Notes under the pieces: model-generated | The model's input: only the letters and a program-made list of their open reading frames with translations | What the model was told of the DNA's origin: nothing | The model's database searches: none | Part shown: in pieces, positions 27,058-36,343 of the stretch | Numbering within the stretch: position 1 is the first letter of the stretch | Layout of the letters: each line of letters begins with the position of its first letter | Translations under genes and position numbers: made by a program | DNA from: Desulfuromonadales bacterium | GTDB lineage: Bacteria > Desulfobacterota > Desulfuromonadia > Geobacterales > Pseudopelobacteraceae | Assembly: GCA_013377095.1 (NCBI GenBank) | Contig: JACAAY010000028.1 | Coordinates: 1-51,249 of the forward strand | DNA: 51,249 nt | Direction of reading: 5' to 3'

Positions 27058-28233
27058 TCACTCATTGCCCTTAAGCTTTCTGATTCCGGTTTCAAACATT
27101 TCCTGAATTACATGTTTGGGATGACTGGCAGCGTAACCGGAGAAATACAGATAGAGCAGCCAGAAAATACCCGCGCATAACATTCCCAGCGCCACCTGTT
27201 TGCGTTTTTTCAATGCCACGTCCCGATCGCTCACTTCAGGATGACTGGCTTCAACGGTTTCAAGATAGGCGTAATGCCGATCTGCCATGGGTTTGGTATC
27301 GATGCTCAATGGCTCAACATCGGCAAATCCCTTGAACTGGCGGATCCGTTTCAGCTGGACGCCGTTCAGATGCCTGTTGATGGCGGAACGGGCCGATTCA
27401 TCGATATGCACAAACTGCAAGCCGCTCGTGAAAGAATCCTTCCCGACATCCTCTCCGTCGTTATGGCGGGAAAAAATAACGCGCGCAACCACATCCACGA
27501 TGCGATTTGACGACGGCACGAAGATCTCCAGCAGAATCAAATTATCGGCGACAAACTCCTGTCCGGCCGAAATTCTCAGGCCACCACCGCTGATATTGGC
27601 GGCAACCGACGTTACGGATCGCCAGGATTCATAGTACAGATTGTCTGCACCTTCCTCCGGGCTGGTTTCCGGAACCTGTTCGACCGGCGAACCCGTAAGG
27701 TAGCTGTCCTGCAGCCGTTGTTCCCTGGCCCACTCCTCGGCGCGCACCCTCTCTCTTTTCGCTTCCAGTCGCCTCTGCTCCCGGGATCGTTCCTCGTCGT
27801 AACGCCACTTTCGCCGTTCCTGCCACACCTTTTTGACAACCACCGGATTCTGGTCCGGAAATATATGGAACTTGATCGGAAGAAAGGCGTCGATACGGTA
27901 GAACTCCCGCAGCTCATGAGCCACGATCTCCCCGGTAATACGCAACAGCAGGTCCTGCTCATATCCCTTGCTGACGATAAAGCCACGGCAGACGTAAATC
28001 TGAAAATCATACTCACTGCGTATGGTCAGAATCTGGCCAACACGCAGATTGACCCCGTCCGGCAGGATATCGCGGGAAAGTTGCAGCGCTACCAGATCTT
28101 CATCAACTTCGTTGATGATAGCCCAGTCGCGGAAAGTCGTGTTATTCGCGAAGGGGATGCCAACCTCGACCTTCATACCGACAAAATAGGGGGGAGAATG
28201 TCCCGTGTCAGTTATGGTAGTCGTGGTTGGCAA
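27058..28233 (-). CDS. PilZ-domain c-di-GMP receptor protein with C-terminal membrane anchor
   Basis: 391 residues from a TTG at 28233; ATG 28176 (372 aa, MKVEVGIPF...) is an equally possible start. Neither has a good ribosome site. An N-terminal YcgR-like domain (DWAIINEVDEDLVALQLSRDILP) leads to the PilZ c-di-GMP signature REFYR (RxxxR). The second motif, NISGGGL, comes about 90 residues later, separated by a strongly charged Glu/Arg-rich helical insert (ERRKWRYDEERSREQRRLEA). A single membrane helix is near the C-terminus (QVALGMLCAGIFWLLYLYFSG). It lies 8 bases downstream of hisS on the same strand. It probably senses the c-di-GMP made by the GGDEF protein two genes upstream. Confidence 0.85.
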   Translation of the reverse strand: MPTTTTITDTGHSPPYFVGMKVEVGIPFANNTTFRDWAIINEVDEDLVALQLSRDILPDGVNLRVGQILTIRSEYDFQIYVCRGFIVSKGYEQDLLLRITGEIVAHELREFYRIDAFLPIKFHIFPDQNPVVVKKVWQERRKWRYDEERSREQRRLEAKRERVRAEEWAREQRLQDSYLTGSPVEQVPETSPEEGADNLYYESWRSVTSVAANISGGGLRISAGQEFVADNLILLEIFVPSSNRIVDVVARVIFSRHNDGEDVGKDSFTSGLQFVHIDESARSAINRHLNGVQLKRIRQFKGFADVEPLSIDTKPMADRHYAYLETVEASHPEVSDRDVALKKRKQVALGMLCAGIFWLLYLYFSGYAASHPKHVIQEMFETGIRKLKGNE

Positions 28234-28241
28234 AGGTATTT

Positions 28242-29486
28242 TTACCCGAGCAAGAGTGCAATTTCGTCAGCCGCCAGCGGCGTTTCGATCAGCACCCCAT
28301 CTACCATCCGCTTGAAAGAAGCCTGTCCCGCCTGCAACTCATTTTCCCCGAGCACAACACTGTAACGTGCCCCGAGTTTTCCGGCCCGGCGCATCTGACT
28401 TTTCAGGCTTTTACCCTCATAATCCAACTCCACCCAATGACCACGACTCTGCAGATCGGTTAAAAGCCGGAAAGCCATATCCCGTTGATCCGCCCCCATG
28501 GTAGCGATAAACAGATCCGGTTTGGTGGAAAAATCCCGTTCACCCAGCAGCAGTGCCACCCGTTCCACACCAATGGCAAAGCCGATACCGGGTATGGACG
28601 GCCCACCCAGCTGTGAGATCAAGCCATCGTAGCGCCCGCCGGCGGCAACGGCCGACTGGGAACCGAGCAGACCGGTGACCAGCTCAAAGGTGGTGCGGGT
28701 GTAGTAATCCAGTCCCCTGACCATGCGCGGATTGATGCCGTATTGGTTTCCGGTCAGATCAAGATAACGTTTCACGCTACTGAAGTGGTCGTCACATTCG
28801 CCACAGAGGTGATCCAGCATGGCCGGTGCGCCCTGGGTGGCCTCACCGCAGCCCGCCACCTTGCAATCCAGGGTTCGTAGCGGGTTGCTGGTGAAGCGTC
28901 GCTTGCAATCGTCGCAGAGCCGGTCCAGCCGCCCCTGAAGAAACTCGACCAGGGCCGCGCGGTAGGCCGGGCGACATTCGGGACAACCCAGGGAGTTGAT
29001 CTGCAGTGTCGGTTCATCAAGACCGATCTCACGAAAAAAGGCGCACAGCATGTTCAATACCTGGGCATCCACCAGCGGGTCATTGACACCGGTCACCTCG
29101 GCACCGATCTGGTGAAACTGGCGGTAGCGCCCCTTCTGGGGGCGTTCGTAACGGAACATGGGGCCAAGATAGTACAGCTTGGCAACCGGATCCTGGGCGT
29201 AAAGCTTGTGCTCGATGTAGGCCCGCATGACACCGGCGGTTCCTTCGGGGCGCAGGGTGACACTGTTTTCACCCTTGTCAATGAACGTGTACATCTCCTT
29301 CTCGACGATATCGCTCGTATCGCCGATAGAGCGACAAAACAGTTCCGTCTTTTCCATGATCGGCACGCGGATTTCGGAAAAACCGTTGCGTTCAAAGATG
29401 CGTCGTGCTGCCTGTTCAATATACTGCCACCTGCCGGACTCCTCCGGCAGGATATCATTGCAACCCTTGATTGCCGTAATGGCCAT
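28242..29486 (-). CDS. hisS: Histidyl-tRNA synthetase
   Basis: 414 residues from ATG 29486 (GAGGAAACT upstream); the frame is open further upstream but without family similarity. It is a class II synthetase with motif 2 (GPMFRYERPQKGRYRQFHQIGAE), the histidine-A motif GLDYYTRTTFE, motif 3 (GIGFAIGVERVALLLGE) and the C-terminal anticodon-binding domain (LFIATMGADQRDMAFRLLTDLQ). It charges tRNA-His in the cytoplasm. A CxxC-type cysteine group in the insertion (LGCPECRP, LCDDCKRRF, LCGECDDHF) resembles the usual bacterial HisS insert. Confidence 0.97.
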   Translation of the reverse strand: MAITAIKGCNDILPEESGRWQYIEQAARRIFERNGFSEIRVPIMEKTELFCRSIGDTSDIVEKEMYTFIDKGENSVTLRPEGTAGVMRAYIEHKLYAQDPVAKLYYLGPMFRYERPQKGRYRQFHQIGAEVTGVNDPLVDAQVLNMLCAFFREIGLDEPTLQINSLGCPECRPAYRAALVEFLQGRLDRLCDDCKRRFTSNPLRTLDCKVAGCGEATQGAPAMLDHLCGECDDHFSSVKRYLDLTGNQYGINPRMVRGLDYYTRTTFELVTGLLGSQSAVAAGGRYDGLISQLGGPSIPGIGFAIGVERVALLLGERDFSTKPDLFIATMGADQRDMAFRLLTDLQSRGHWVELDYEGKSLKSQMRRAGKLGARYSVVLGENELQAGQASFKRMVDGVLIETPLAADEIALLLG

Positions 29487-29529
29487 AGTTTCCTCGATGT
29501 TGTGGGATAAAAAAAGATGTCGGAGTACT

Positions 29530-30912
29530 TCAGGAGGTTTTTTGAAATCTGGTGACGCAGTTCTTTCCCCTGCCCTTGCCGGCGTACATGGCCTGGTCAG
29601 CCATCTCCAGCAGCTCATCCTTGGTCAGTGCATCGTCAGGGCAGCAGGAAAAACCGACACTGCAGGTCATACGAATGTTGTAGCCTTCGCTGGACAGAAA
29701 TTCGTGTGACTCAACCATGGCCCGGATCCGTTCCGCCACCAGCGCGGCGACATCCGGCGATGTTTCCACCAGGATCAGGGTATACTCATCACCGCCATAG
29801 CGGATGACCACGTCAACATCACGGACCGATGTTCTCAGCAGTTTTCCCATCTCCTTGAGGACACGGCTCCCCACCAGGTGACCATGCATGTCGTTGACCT
29901 GCTTGAAGGCGTCCATATCCAGAAACAGGATAGCCAGCTGCGATGAAAAACGCCCGCTCCTCTTCATTTCGCGATCAAGAGCCACCTCAAGATAGCGCTG
30001 ATTGTAGAGTCCGCTCAGATCATCTATAAAGAGCATGTCTTTTGCGAGGGCAAAACTGTTGGCATTTTCAAGGGCCAAGAGCGACTGTTCCAAAAGAAAG
30101 AGGATATTTTTATTTTTGGAATTGAGTTCGGGCAAACGCAGGCCGGGTTCATTAAAAACAACGATAACACCCTGCAAGGTACCTCTGCTGCGCATGAAAA
30201 TAAGGTGAGCCTCCTCGATTCCCGCCTCATTGATCCCGGAAACCGCAGCCGATTTATCGCTGAACTGGATCCGCATCATCAGGCGGGTGCCGAGGATATT
30301 TTTGGCTATACAGGCCTGAATAACGCCTGTGTAGTGCTCGGCGATGGAATCGCTCACCCCTTTTGCTTCACACAACTCAAGTGCATTTTCCGTCAAAAAG
30401 AGACCCATTGAGCGGCTGACGCCGATTTCGCGGGCAAAGGCATCGGGCACCAGATGGTACAACCGTTCAATATCAAGGCAGCCAGCGATGGTCTGACTGC
30501 TCTGGTACAGGTTGAGCATGCTTTTAAGCTCTTCGTTCTCATCAAGAATCCGGCGCTGTTCAAGACATTGCGCTACGGAATGCAAAAACTCCTCCGAGTT
30601 GATCGGCTTGACAATGTAATCGCGGGCGCCATGTTTGAGGGCAAAGATTGCCGACTCCATGTTGGCGTTGCCCGTAACCATGATGATGTCGATGGAAGGA
30701 TCGATCTCCCTGGCCTTGGCGAGAATCTCCATGCCATCCACATCAGGCATGACCAGATCGGTGACGACCAGATCGTAGGAATGGTCGGCCAGCATTTTCA
30801 GGCCTTCCTGCCCGCTCGAGGCGCTGTTCACGTCATAACCCTGACCGGTCAAAAGATCGGCAAACAGATCTCGAAAAAAGCGGTCATCCTCAACTACCAG
30901 AATCTTGTGCAT
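29530..30912 (-). CDS. Response regulator with GAF-like and GGDEF (diguanylate cyclase) domains
   Basis: 460 residues from ATG 30912; an in-frame ATG at 30948 adds 12 residues. The receiver domain has VVEDD, phospho-acceptor D52 (VVTDLVMPD) and K102 (YIVKP). The middle (about 125-290) is GAF-like. The C-terminal GGDEF domain has YGGDEY and an upstream RDVD that fits the RxxD inhibitory I-site, so it should be an active, product-inhibited cyclase making c-di-GMP. It sits 44 bases upstream of hisS on the same strand. No kinase gene is adjacent, so the input signal is unknown. Confidence 0.92.
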   Translation of the reverse strand: MHKILVVEDDRFFRDLFADLLTGQGYDVNSASSGQEGLKMLADHSYDLVVTDLVMPDVDGMEILAKAREIDPSIDIIMVTGNANMESAIFALKHGARDYIVKPINSEEFLHSVAQCLEQRRILDENEELKSMLNLYQSSQTIAGCLDIERLYHLVPDAFAREIGVSRSMGLFLTENALELCEAKGVSDSIAEHYTGVIQACIAKNILGTRLMMRIQFSDKSAAVSGINEAGIEEAHLIFMRSRGTLQGVIVVFNEPGLRLPELNSKNKNILFLLEQSLLALENANSFALAKDMLFIDDLSGLYNQRYLEVALDREMKRSGRFSSQLAILFLDMDAFKQVNDMHGHLVGSRVLKEMGKLLRTSVRDVDVVIRYGGDEYTLILVETSPDVAALVAERIRAMVESHEFLSSEGYNIRMTCSVGFSCCPDDALTKDELLEMADQAMYAGKGRGKNCVTRFQKTS

Positions 30913-31005
30913 ACGTGATCTCGATCCACATGCAAGAGGTATGTTCATGTTTATATCTACCGTTTTACAGGACCCGTGTCAAACGACAATCGCAAGCGGA
31001 TCACT

Positions 31006-33429
31006 TCATTCCACGCGATAGGGTGTTGCCACTCTCAAAGTAGCTCCATCGCTGACCAGTTCGATTGTTCCATCCAGGTCGGTGCGATAGGTGCAGATTC
31101 CCCGCCCGTGCAGCAGGGCAAGCGTGCGGGACGCAGGCAGCCCAAAGCTGTTGCCCTGACCGGCGGAAATCAGGGCAACACGGGGAGTAACACGATCAAG
31201 AAACTCCCCGGAGGTAGAGAAGCGGCTGCCATGATGCCCTACCTTGAGCACGGTGGATGCCATCAGAACCCCGTCCTTCAACATGCGTTGTTCCGCAGAA
31301 AATCCGGCATCAGCAGTGCAAAGACAGGATATGGCGCCATGGCTGATGCGAAAAACCAGGGAATTCTCGTTCTGGTCCATTTCACGACCCTCCCCGGCGG
31401 GACGCAATACCTGTCGCAGAGGTGAAAGCACCCGCAGACTCACGCCACCGGGTAATGCAAAGACGTCGCCTGCCGCCAGCAGGCGACGGGGAGTTCGTTG
31501 CAGCGCCAGCGCAGCCCGCAGCTGTTCGTAGAACGGACCGTTCCCCCCCGGTGCAGCCTCCCAGAACTCGCCCACGGGAAACGTTCTGGCAATATGGGGG
31601 AGTCCGCCGTTATGATCAGGGTGGCTATGGGTCATAACCAGGTAATCGATACGATGCACACCCAGCCGAAACAGGGCCGGTGCCAGGGTACGCTCTCCAA
31701 AATCCCGTCCGGTATCGTACAGGTAACCGCCTCCATCCACCAGCAGGGTACTCCCCTCAGGAAGCCGTATCAGCAACGATTCGGCCTGACCGACACTGAG
31801 CATGGTGATATGCAGCCGGCCATCTGCCGCAGAAGGTTCTGCAAGGTGAACCATGACGGCCAGTGACGGCGCCAGGATGCAGAGAGCCGTCCTGGGCCGT
31901 CCCGGACGCACAAAGGTTGCCAGACACATGAACCCCACAAAGGCAAGCATGTCCAGACGGGTGATGCCGTGGAATTGTATCAGGGGCAGCTCGCCAAGAC
32001 GGACTATCAACCAGTTGGAGACAAACACCAGCTTACCAGCCACCCACAGCAGCGGCTGGGCAAGTGCAGTATGGATCATTGACAGCAACAACCCGCAAAA
32101 TCCGCTCACAACCGCCCCGTAGCCAAGCAGCGGAACGATCAGAAAATTCGAGAGTATGCCGTTGAACGATGCCTGGTTGAAAAAAAACAGGACCGGCACA
32201 ACGGTTGCCAACGAGGCAGCACAGGATGAAGCACTGAATTGCAGCAGGGAGCGTAACCACCCACTCCGAACACCTGTAAAAAAAGCCATCACCGGGGGTA
32301 CGAAGAGACACATGCCCCACAGCGCCAGGAATGACAGCTGAAACGAGAGGTCGAACAGAGTCGTCGGGTTTACGGCCAGAAGCAGCATGGCCGATATGAG
32401 CAGGGCATTGATCGGGTCGCTTTCCCGCTCCACATACAGTGCCAGGACAAATACTGCCAGCATGGCAACCGAACGTGCCGTGGCCGGAGCCGTGCCGCTC
32501 AACAGCAGGTATATCAGCATTGCCGGCAACGCCGGGAGCAACACCGCCCGTCGCAGATTGAAACGCAGCACCAGATACTCAAAACGGGTGACAATCAACA
32601 GCAGTGATTGCACCATGAACAGAGCGATAATCCCCACATGGAACCCTGATATGGACAGGATATGATTGACCCCGGCACGGGTATAGGCAGCGGAGAGATC
32701 CGGCGGAATCCGTTTCTGATCTCCAACCAAAAGGGCTGTCAACACCGAAGACACCCTGACATCCGATAATGAGGCACGAATACAATCCCCCAGGCGCCGC
32801 GCCTCCCGGTCGATCCTGGCCAGCAGAACATCCCGCACAGCCCCCCGCATCAGTACGATATCCTCCGCTGTGGCTACACTGCCAATGGCAACAACCCCCT
32901 GAAACGAAAGAAAACGAGCAAAATCGAATTCACCCGGAAGTCCCAGGCGATGGGGAATGGCAATCTTTGTTACCAGGCGAATCAGATCGCCCCGCGACTG
33001 GGTAACCTCTCCCGAACGCACGTACATCATCAATGTACCGTTGATCGGTAAGCGACGCTTATCGGCAATGACGGCACTTACCTCCAGATTAAAACTGCTT
33101 GCCGTACCGGTAGGAGCGCTGGTTATAACCGGTCGCGACCGAATAATACCCTCAACCGTATGTGGCTGGCGGTCTGCAAAGCTTTCAATGGTATGCGCCA
33201 GCATTGGAGGTTTGGTCCAGAGCGGCAGGACGTACACTCCCCAGGACAGGAAGAAGAGAAAGGTGCAGATTTCCAGCGTCAGACGGTGTCGGATTGCACA
33301 GGAAAGAATCAGGCAGAAAAAGATGGCAGCCACGGCAGAAACCGGCAGGGACAGGCCGAGATCAGCCAGAACTATTCCAGAGGACAACGCAAGGCACGGA
33401 ATCAGTAAGGGTCGCTCTCCTTCCGCCAC
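31006..33429 (-). CDS. comEC: ComEC/Rec2-type DNA internalisation channel
   Basis: 807 residues. N-terminal helices and a DUF4131-like soluble region are followed by the Competence domain (ALLVGDQKRIPPDLSAAYTRAGVNHILSISGFHVGIIAL), then more membrane helices. The C-terminal metallo-beta-lactamase-like domain has HSHPDHNGG, LLVDGGG and VGHHGSRFSTS. This is the full three-part ComEC layout that brings single-stranded DNA across the inner membrane during natural transformation. No other competence gene is in the window. Downstream on the same strand, 93 bases on, is the GGDEF response regulator. Confidence 0.93.
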   Translation of the reverse strand: MAEGERPLLIPCLALSSGIVLADLGLSLPVSAVAAIFFCLILSCAIRHRLTLEICTFLFFLSWGVYVLPLWTKPPMLAHTIESFADRQPHTVEGIIRSRPVITSAPTGTASSFNLEVSAVIADKRRLPINGTLMMYVRSGEVTQSRGDLIRLVTKIAIPHRLGLPGEFDFARFLSFQGVVAIGSVATAEDIVLMRGAVRDVLLARIDREARRLGDCIRASLSDVRVSSVLTALLVGDQKRIPPDLSAAYTRAGVNHILSISGFHVGIIALFMVQSLLLIVTRFEYLVLRFNLRRAVLLPALPAMLIYLLLSGTAPATARSVAMLAVFVLALYVERESDPINALLISAMLLLAVNPTTLFDLSFQLSFLALWGMCLFVPPVMAFFTGVRSGWLRSLLQFSASSCAASLATVVPVLFFFNQASFNGILSNFLIVPLLGYGAVVSGFCGLLLSMIHTALAQPLLWVAGKLVFVSNWLIVRLGELPLIQFHGITRLDMLAFVGFMCLATFVRPGRPRTALCILAPSLAVMVHLAEPSAADGRLHITMLSVGQAESLLIRLPEGSTLLVDGGGYLYDTGRDFGERTLAPALFRLGVHRIDYLVMTHSHPDHNGGLPHIARTFPVGEFWEAAPGGNGPFYEQLRAALALQRTPRRLLAAGDVFALPGGVSLRVLSPLRQVLRPAGEGREMDQNENSLVFRISHGAISCLCTADAGFSAEQRMLKDGVLMASTVLKVGHHGSRFSTSGEFLDRVTPRVALISAGQGNSFGLPASRTLALLHGRGICTYRTDLDGTIELVSDGATLRVATPYRVE

Positions 33430-33755
33430 CGGTTACGCTCCAGCGTGTGGGACGGTGAAAGGTGATTCCATTGCACCGGGGATACGACCAATACAGACTG
33501 AGATGACAGGAGTAACACTCACGCAGACTCCCCTTAAAGTGGCACCTTTTCCGGTATCTGCTACGAGGCACTGAACCGGATACAAAAAAAGCATATATTA
33601 ATGCTGTTTGAAATCAAATCAAATGATGATAAAGTTTCAAACAATGACGCAACAGGCATCAATACCAGCTCACCGGATTCAACAAACGTTTTCCGGTTCA
33701 GGGGCTGACGACCGCCCACATGTGCCGACAGTGGCACTCCATAGGGAGTAACCGG
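33430..33755. promoter_or_regulatory. Divergent intergenic region with an inverted repeat
   Basis: No gene is seen. GTTTGAAA (33606-33613) and TTTCAAAC (33635-33642) form a perfect 8-bp inverted repeat across an A+T-rich spacer, about 115 bases before the HD-GYP gene. It may be an operator or promoter element; function is inferred only from position. Confidence 0.4.
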
Positions 33756-34802
33756 ATGCGAGACAGTATACTTATAGTTGATGATGAACTTCTGATAAGG
33801 GAGTTGCTCTCTTCGGCGCTCTCACAGGAGGGGTTTCTCTGCCACAAAGCGGCGAATGTGGACGAAGCTTTTTCCGTTCTGGGCAATCAACAGGTAGATC
33901 TGGTGATTTCGGATATCATGATGCCGGGCAGAAGTGGTGTGGAATTGTTGAAGGATCTCAAACAGGTCGACCAGGATATAGCCGTTCTGATGATTACGGG
34001 CCTGACAGACACCAACACCGCCATGGAGTGCATCCGTCTGGGGGCTGACGACTATATTGCCAAACCATTCAGTATGAACAGGGTGGTCCTGACGGTCAAA
34101 AATCTGATCGAACGTCGCTGTCTTGCCCTTGAGAAAAAAAACTACCATCTGAGCCTGGAATTCAAGGTTCAGGAGCAGACCGAACAGGTCCGACGCACCA
34201 TGAATGAGCTCCAACACGCCTACAACGACACCCTGACGGCATTGGTCAAGGCGCTTGATGCACGTGAGAAAGAGGTCGGGTCACATTCGGAACGAGTAAT
34301 GAATTACTCACTGTTTCTGGCGACAAAAATGGGAATCAAGGATACGGAGCTGGAGCATCTCTCCAAGGGAGCTCTGCTGCACGATATCGGAAAAATCGGT
34401 ATCACCGACAATATTCTCCTGAAACCGGGCAAGCTGGACCATTTAGAGTGGGTTGAGATGTACCGTCATCCGCAGGTGGGCTATGACATCCTCTCGGAAA
34501 TCAGCTTTCTCAAGGCACCGGCTGAAATCATCCTCAGCCATCATGAGCGTTTCGACGGAACCGGCTACCCCAGAAAATTGAAAGGCGCCCGGATTCCCAT
34601 CGGCGCCCGGATTTTTGTTCTCGTGGACACTCTGGATGCAATGACCACCGACCGTCCCTATCGCAAGGCACTGCCATTTGAAAACGTGGTCAGCGAGGTT
34701 ATCAGATGTCGCGGCAGTCAGTTCGATCCCGAGATCGCCGACCTGTTTCTCTCCATCCCCCGTACAGAGTGGGAAGAGTGCATCGGCAAAAGGTATCTCT
34801 GA
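33756..34802 (+). CDS. Response regulator with HD-GYP (c-di-GMP phosphodiesterase) domain
   Basis: 348 residues from ATG 33756 (GGGAG nine bases upstream). The receiver domain has D9/D10, phospho-acceptor D53 (ISDIMMPG) and K103 (IAKPF). A helical linker leads to a C-terminal HD-GYP domain with LLHDIGKIGI and HHERFDGTGYPRKLKG, and DTLDAMTTDRPYR further on. All metal-binding and GYP residues are intact, so c-di-GMP hydrolysis is expected. It is divergent from comEC and near the GGDEF and PilZ genes. Confidence 0.93.
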   Translation: MRDSILIVDDELLIRELLSSALSQEGFLCHKAANVDEAFSVLGNQQVDLVISDIMMPGRSGVELLKDLKQVDQDIAVLMITGLTDTNTAMECIRLGADDYIAKPFSMNRVVLTVKNLIERRCLALEKKNYHLSLEFKVQEQTEQVRRTMNELQHAYNDTLTALVKALDAREKEVGSHSERVMNYSLFLATKMGIKDTELEHLSKGALLHDIGKIGITDNILLKPGKLDHLEWVEMYRHPQVGYDILSEISFLKAPAEIILSHHERFDGTGYPRKLKGARIPIGARIFVLVDTLDAMTTDRPYRKALPFENVVSEVIRCRGSQFDPEIADLFLSIPRTEWEECIGKRYL

Positions 34803-34913
34803 CAACCGTTCAAAACTCAACTCTCTTCCCTGGTTCGTCGCAAAACTCCGGCAAAAAATCCATTCCGATGCAAAATGTATGTGGACATCCTGAAAGGATA
34901 ACAGCTCACCGCT

Positions 34914-35231
34914 TTACCGATCCCGCACCCTTTTTTTTCTGTCTCGATTTGATTTCCTGGTAAACTTGGCAGGTTCCGGACGATAGCCGCAGTCAGGCGG
35001 AAGCCAATGCAACGTTGGCACCAGTTCGGCGGTCAGCTTTACGCAATGGGGATTGATCTCGAAACGACGATCGAAGATCTTGCAGTGTCGGGTAATCACA
35101 TCCAGGTAGCGACAGGCAGTCTGGGTGTAGATGATCTTGCCCCGACTGTCTTCCAGCTTTTCAAAACAGCAGCGACCACACTGTTTACAGAGTGCGTCCC
35201 ACTGCTCACAATCTTTACACGTATCGGTCAT
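34914..35231 (-). CDS. YkgJ/YcgN-type cysteine-cluster protein
   Basis: 105 residues from ATG 35231 (MTDTCKDCEQWDALCKQCGRCC...). An in-frame ATG at 35369 would add 46 residues unlike the family, so the shorter form is preferred, though its ribosome site is weak. The spaced cysteines CxxC...CxxCGRCC, C near 40, C near 51 and PHC/DCGYRP fit the UPF0153/YkgJ Zn- or Fe-binding family (function unknown). The end is very basic (FTRKSNRDRKKRVRDR). It is convergent with the HD-GYP gene; no terminator is seen between them. Confidence 0.8.
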   Translation of the reverse strand: MTDTCKDCEQWDALCKQCGRCCFEKLEDSRGKIIYTQTACRYLDVITRHCKIFDRRFEINPHCVKLTAELVPTLHWLPPDCGYRPEPAKFTRKSNRDRKKRVRDR

Positions 35232-35425
35232 GACCGGATCATACTGTCTACGGTTGTGCGCGTCAACCGGAATGGATTTGACCGCATAACTATCTTGTGG
35301 CACTCTGTTCGAGGAAATGGTATTTTCATTAACAATCCACCGCCCTTCATTAAGATAACGTTTGACCATTTAGGTATCATTGTCCATCGATAGTTCAGTC
35401 ACGTACAGTTCCAAGGGGGCCAGGT

Positions 35426-36343
35426 ATGATCCCATGCAACAGGAGACTGTTTCTGAAATGCGCAGCAACCCTGGGTGCGGGAGCGGTTGCAATGACAGCC
35501 TCCTCCGCCGAAGCAACACATGGCAATGTTCTTTCACCGGACAGGAAGGGGGTTCTGGTTGATACCACGGTCTGCGTGGGATGCAGGCAATGCGAGCTGG
35601 CCTGCAAAATTGCCCACGACCTCCCCACCGGAGATGTGGAGAGTTACCATGACCGGAGTGTGTTCAAGAGCATGCGACGTCCCAGTGACACCGCCCTCAC
35701 GGTTGTGAACGAGTTCAGAAATCCGAAAAACGAGCTCCTGCCGATCAATGTCAAGGTGCAATGCATGCACTGTGATCATCCGGCCTGCGTTTCCGCCTGT
35801 ATCGTGGGCGCCCTCAAAAAACAAGAAAACGGTGCTGTTCTCTGGGATTCCGGAAAGTGCATCGGCTGCCGTTACTGCATGGTGGCCTGTCCGTTTCAAA
35901 TTCCCCAGTTTCAATACCACAGGGCGCTTCAGCCGGAGATCAGGAAGTGCGACTTCTGTTACAGCCGAACCAGTGAAGGCAAACTCCCCGCCTGCATTGA
36001 AATCTGCCCCGTGGAGACCATGACCTATGGCCCGCTCTCCGAAGTAATCAAGATTGCTCGTGAAAAAATTCGAAGGGATCCGGATCGGTTTGTGGACCAT
36101 ATCCTGGGTGAGCGGGAAGTAAACGGAACCTCCTGGGTGTACCTTGCCGGCCGGGCTTTTACCGAGCTCGGTTTTCCCAACTTGCCCTATGAACCGGCAC
36201 CCGGTGTTTCCGAATCGATTCAGCATGGCATCTTTGCCTATTTTTTCCCGCCGGTAATGTACTTTTCCCTGCTCGGGACCGTTATGTGGCTCACCAAAAA
36301 AAACTCGGATACGCCGGGAACGGGGAGCAACGACCATGCATGA
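35426..36343 (+). CDS. Tat-exported 4Fe-4S protein of a membrane redox complex (HybA/HmcB-like)
   Basis: 305 residues; AAGGGGG six bases before ATG 35426. The N-terminus NRRLFLKCAATLGAGAVAM is a twin-arginine signal. Four ferredoxin-type cysteine groups follow in the DMSO-reductase-B/HybA order (CVGCRQCELACK, CMHCDHPACVSAC, CIGCRYCMVACPF, CDFCY...CIEICPV). A C-terminal membrane helix (IFAYFFPPVMYFSLLGTVMWL) anchors it on the periplasmic side. It overlaps the NrfD-like gene by 8 bases. It probably relays electrons between the quinol site of the next subunit and the multihaem cytochrome. Confidence 0.93.
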   Translation: MIPCNRRLFLKCAATLGAGAVAMTASSAEATHGNVLSPDRKGVLVDTTVCVGCRQCELACKIAHDLPTGDVESYHDRSVFKSMRRPSDTALTVVNEFRNPKNELLPINVKVQCMHCDHPACVSACIVGALKKQENGAVLWDSGKCIGCRYCMVACPFQIPQFQYHRALQPEIRKCDFCYSRTSEGKLPACIEICPVETMTYGPLSEVIKIAREKIRRDPDRFVDHILGEREVNGTSWVYLAGRAFTELGFPNLPYEPAPGVSESIQHGIFAYFFPPVMYFSLLGTVMWLTKKNSDTPGTGSNDHA

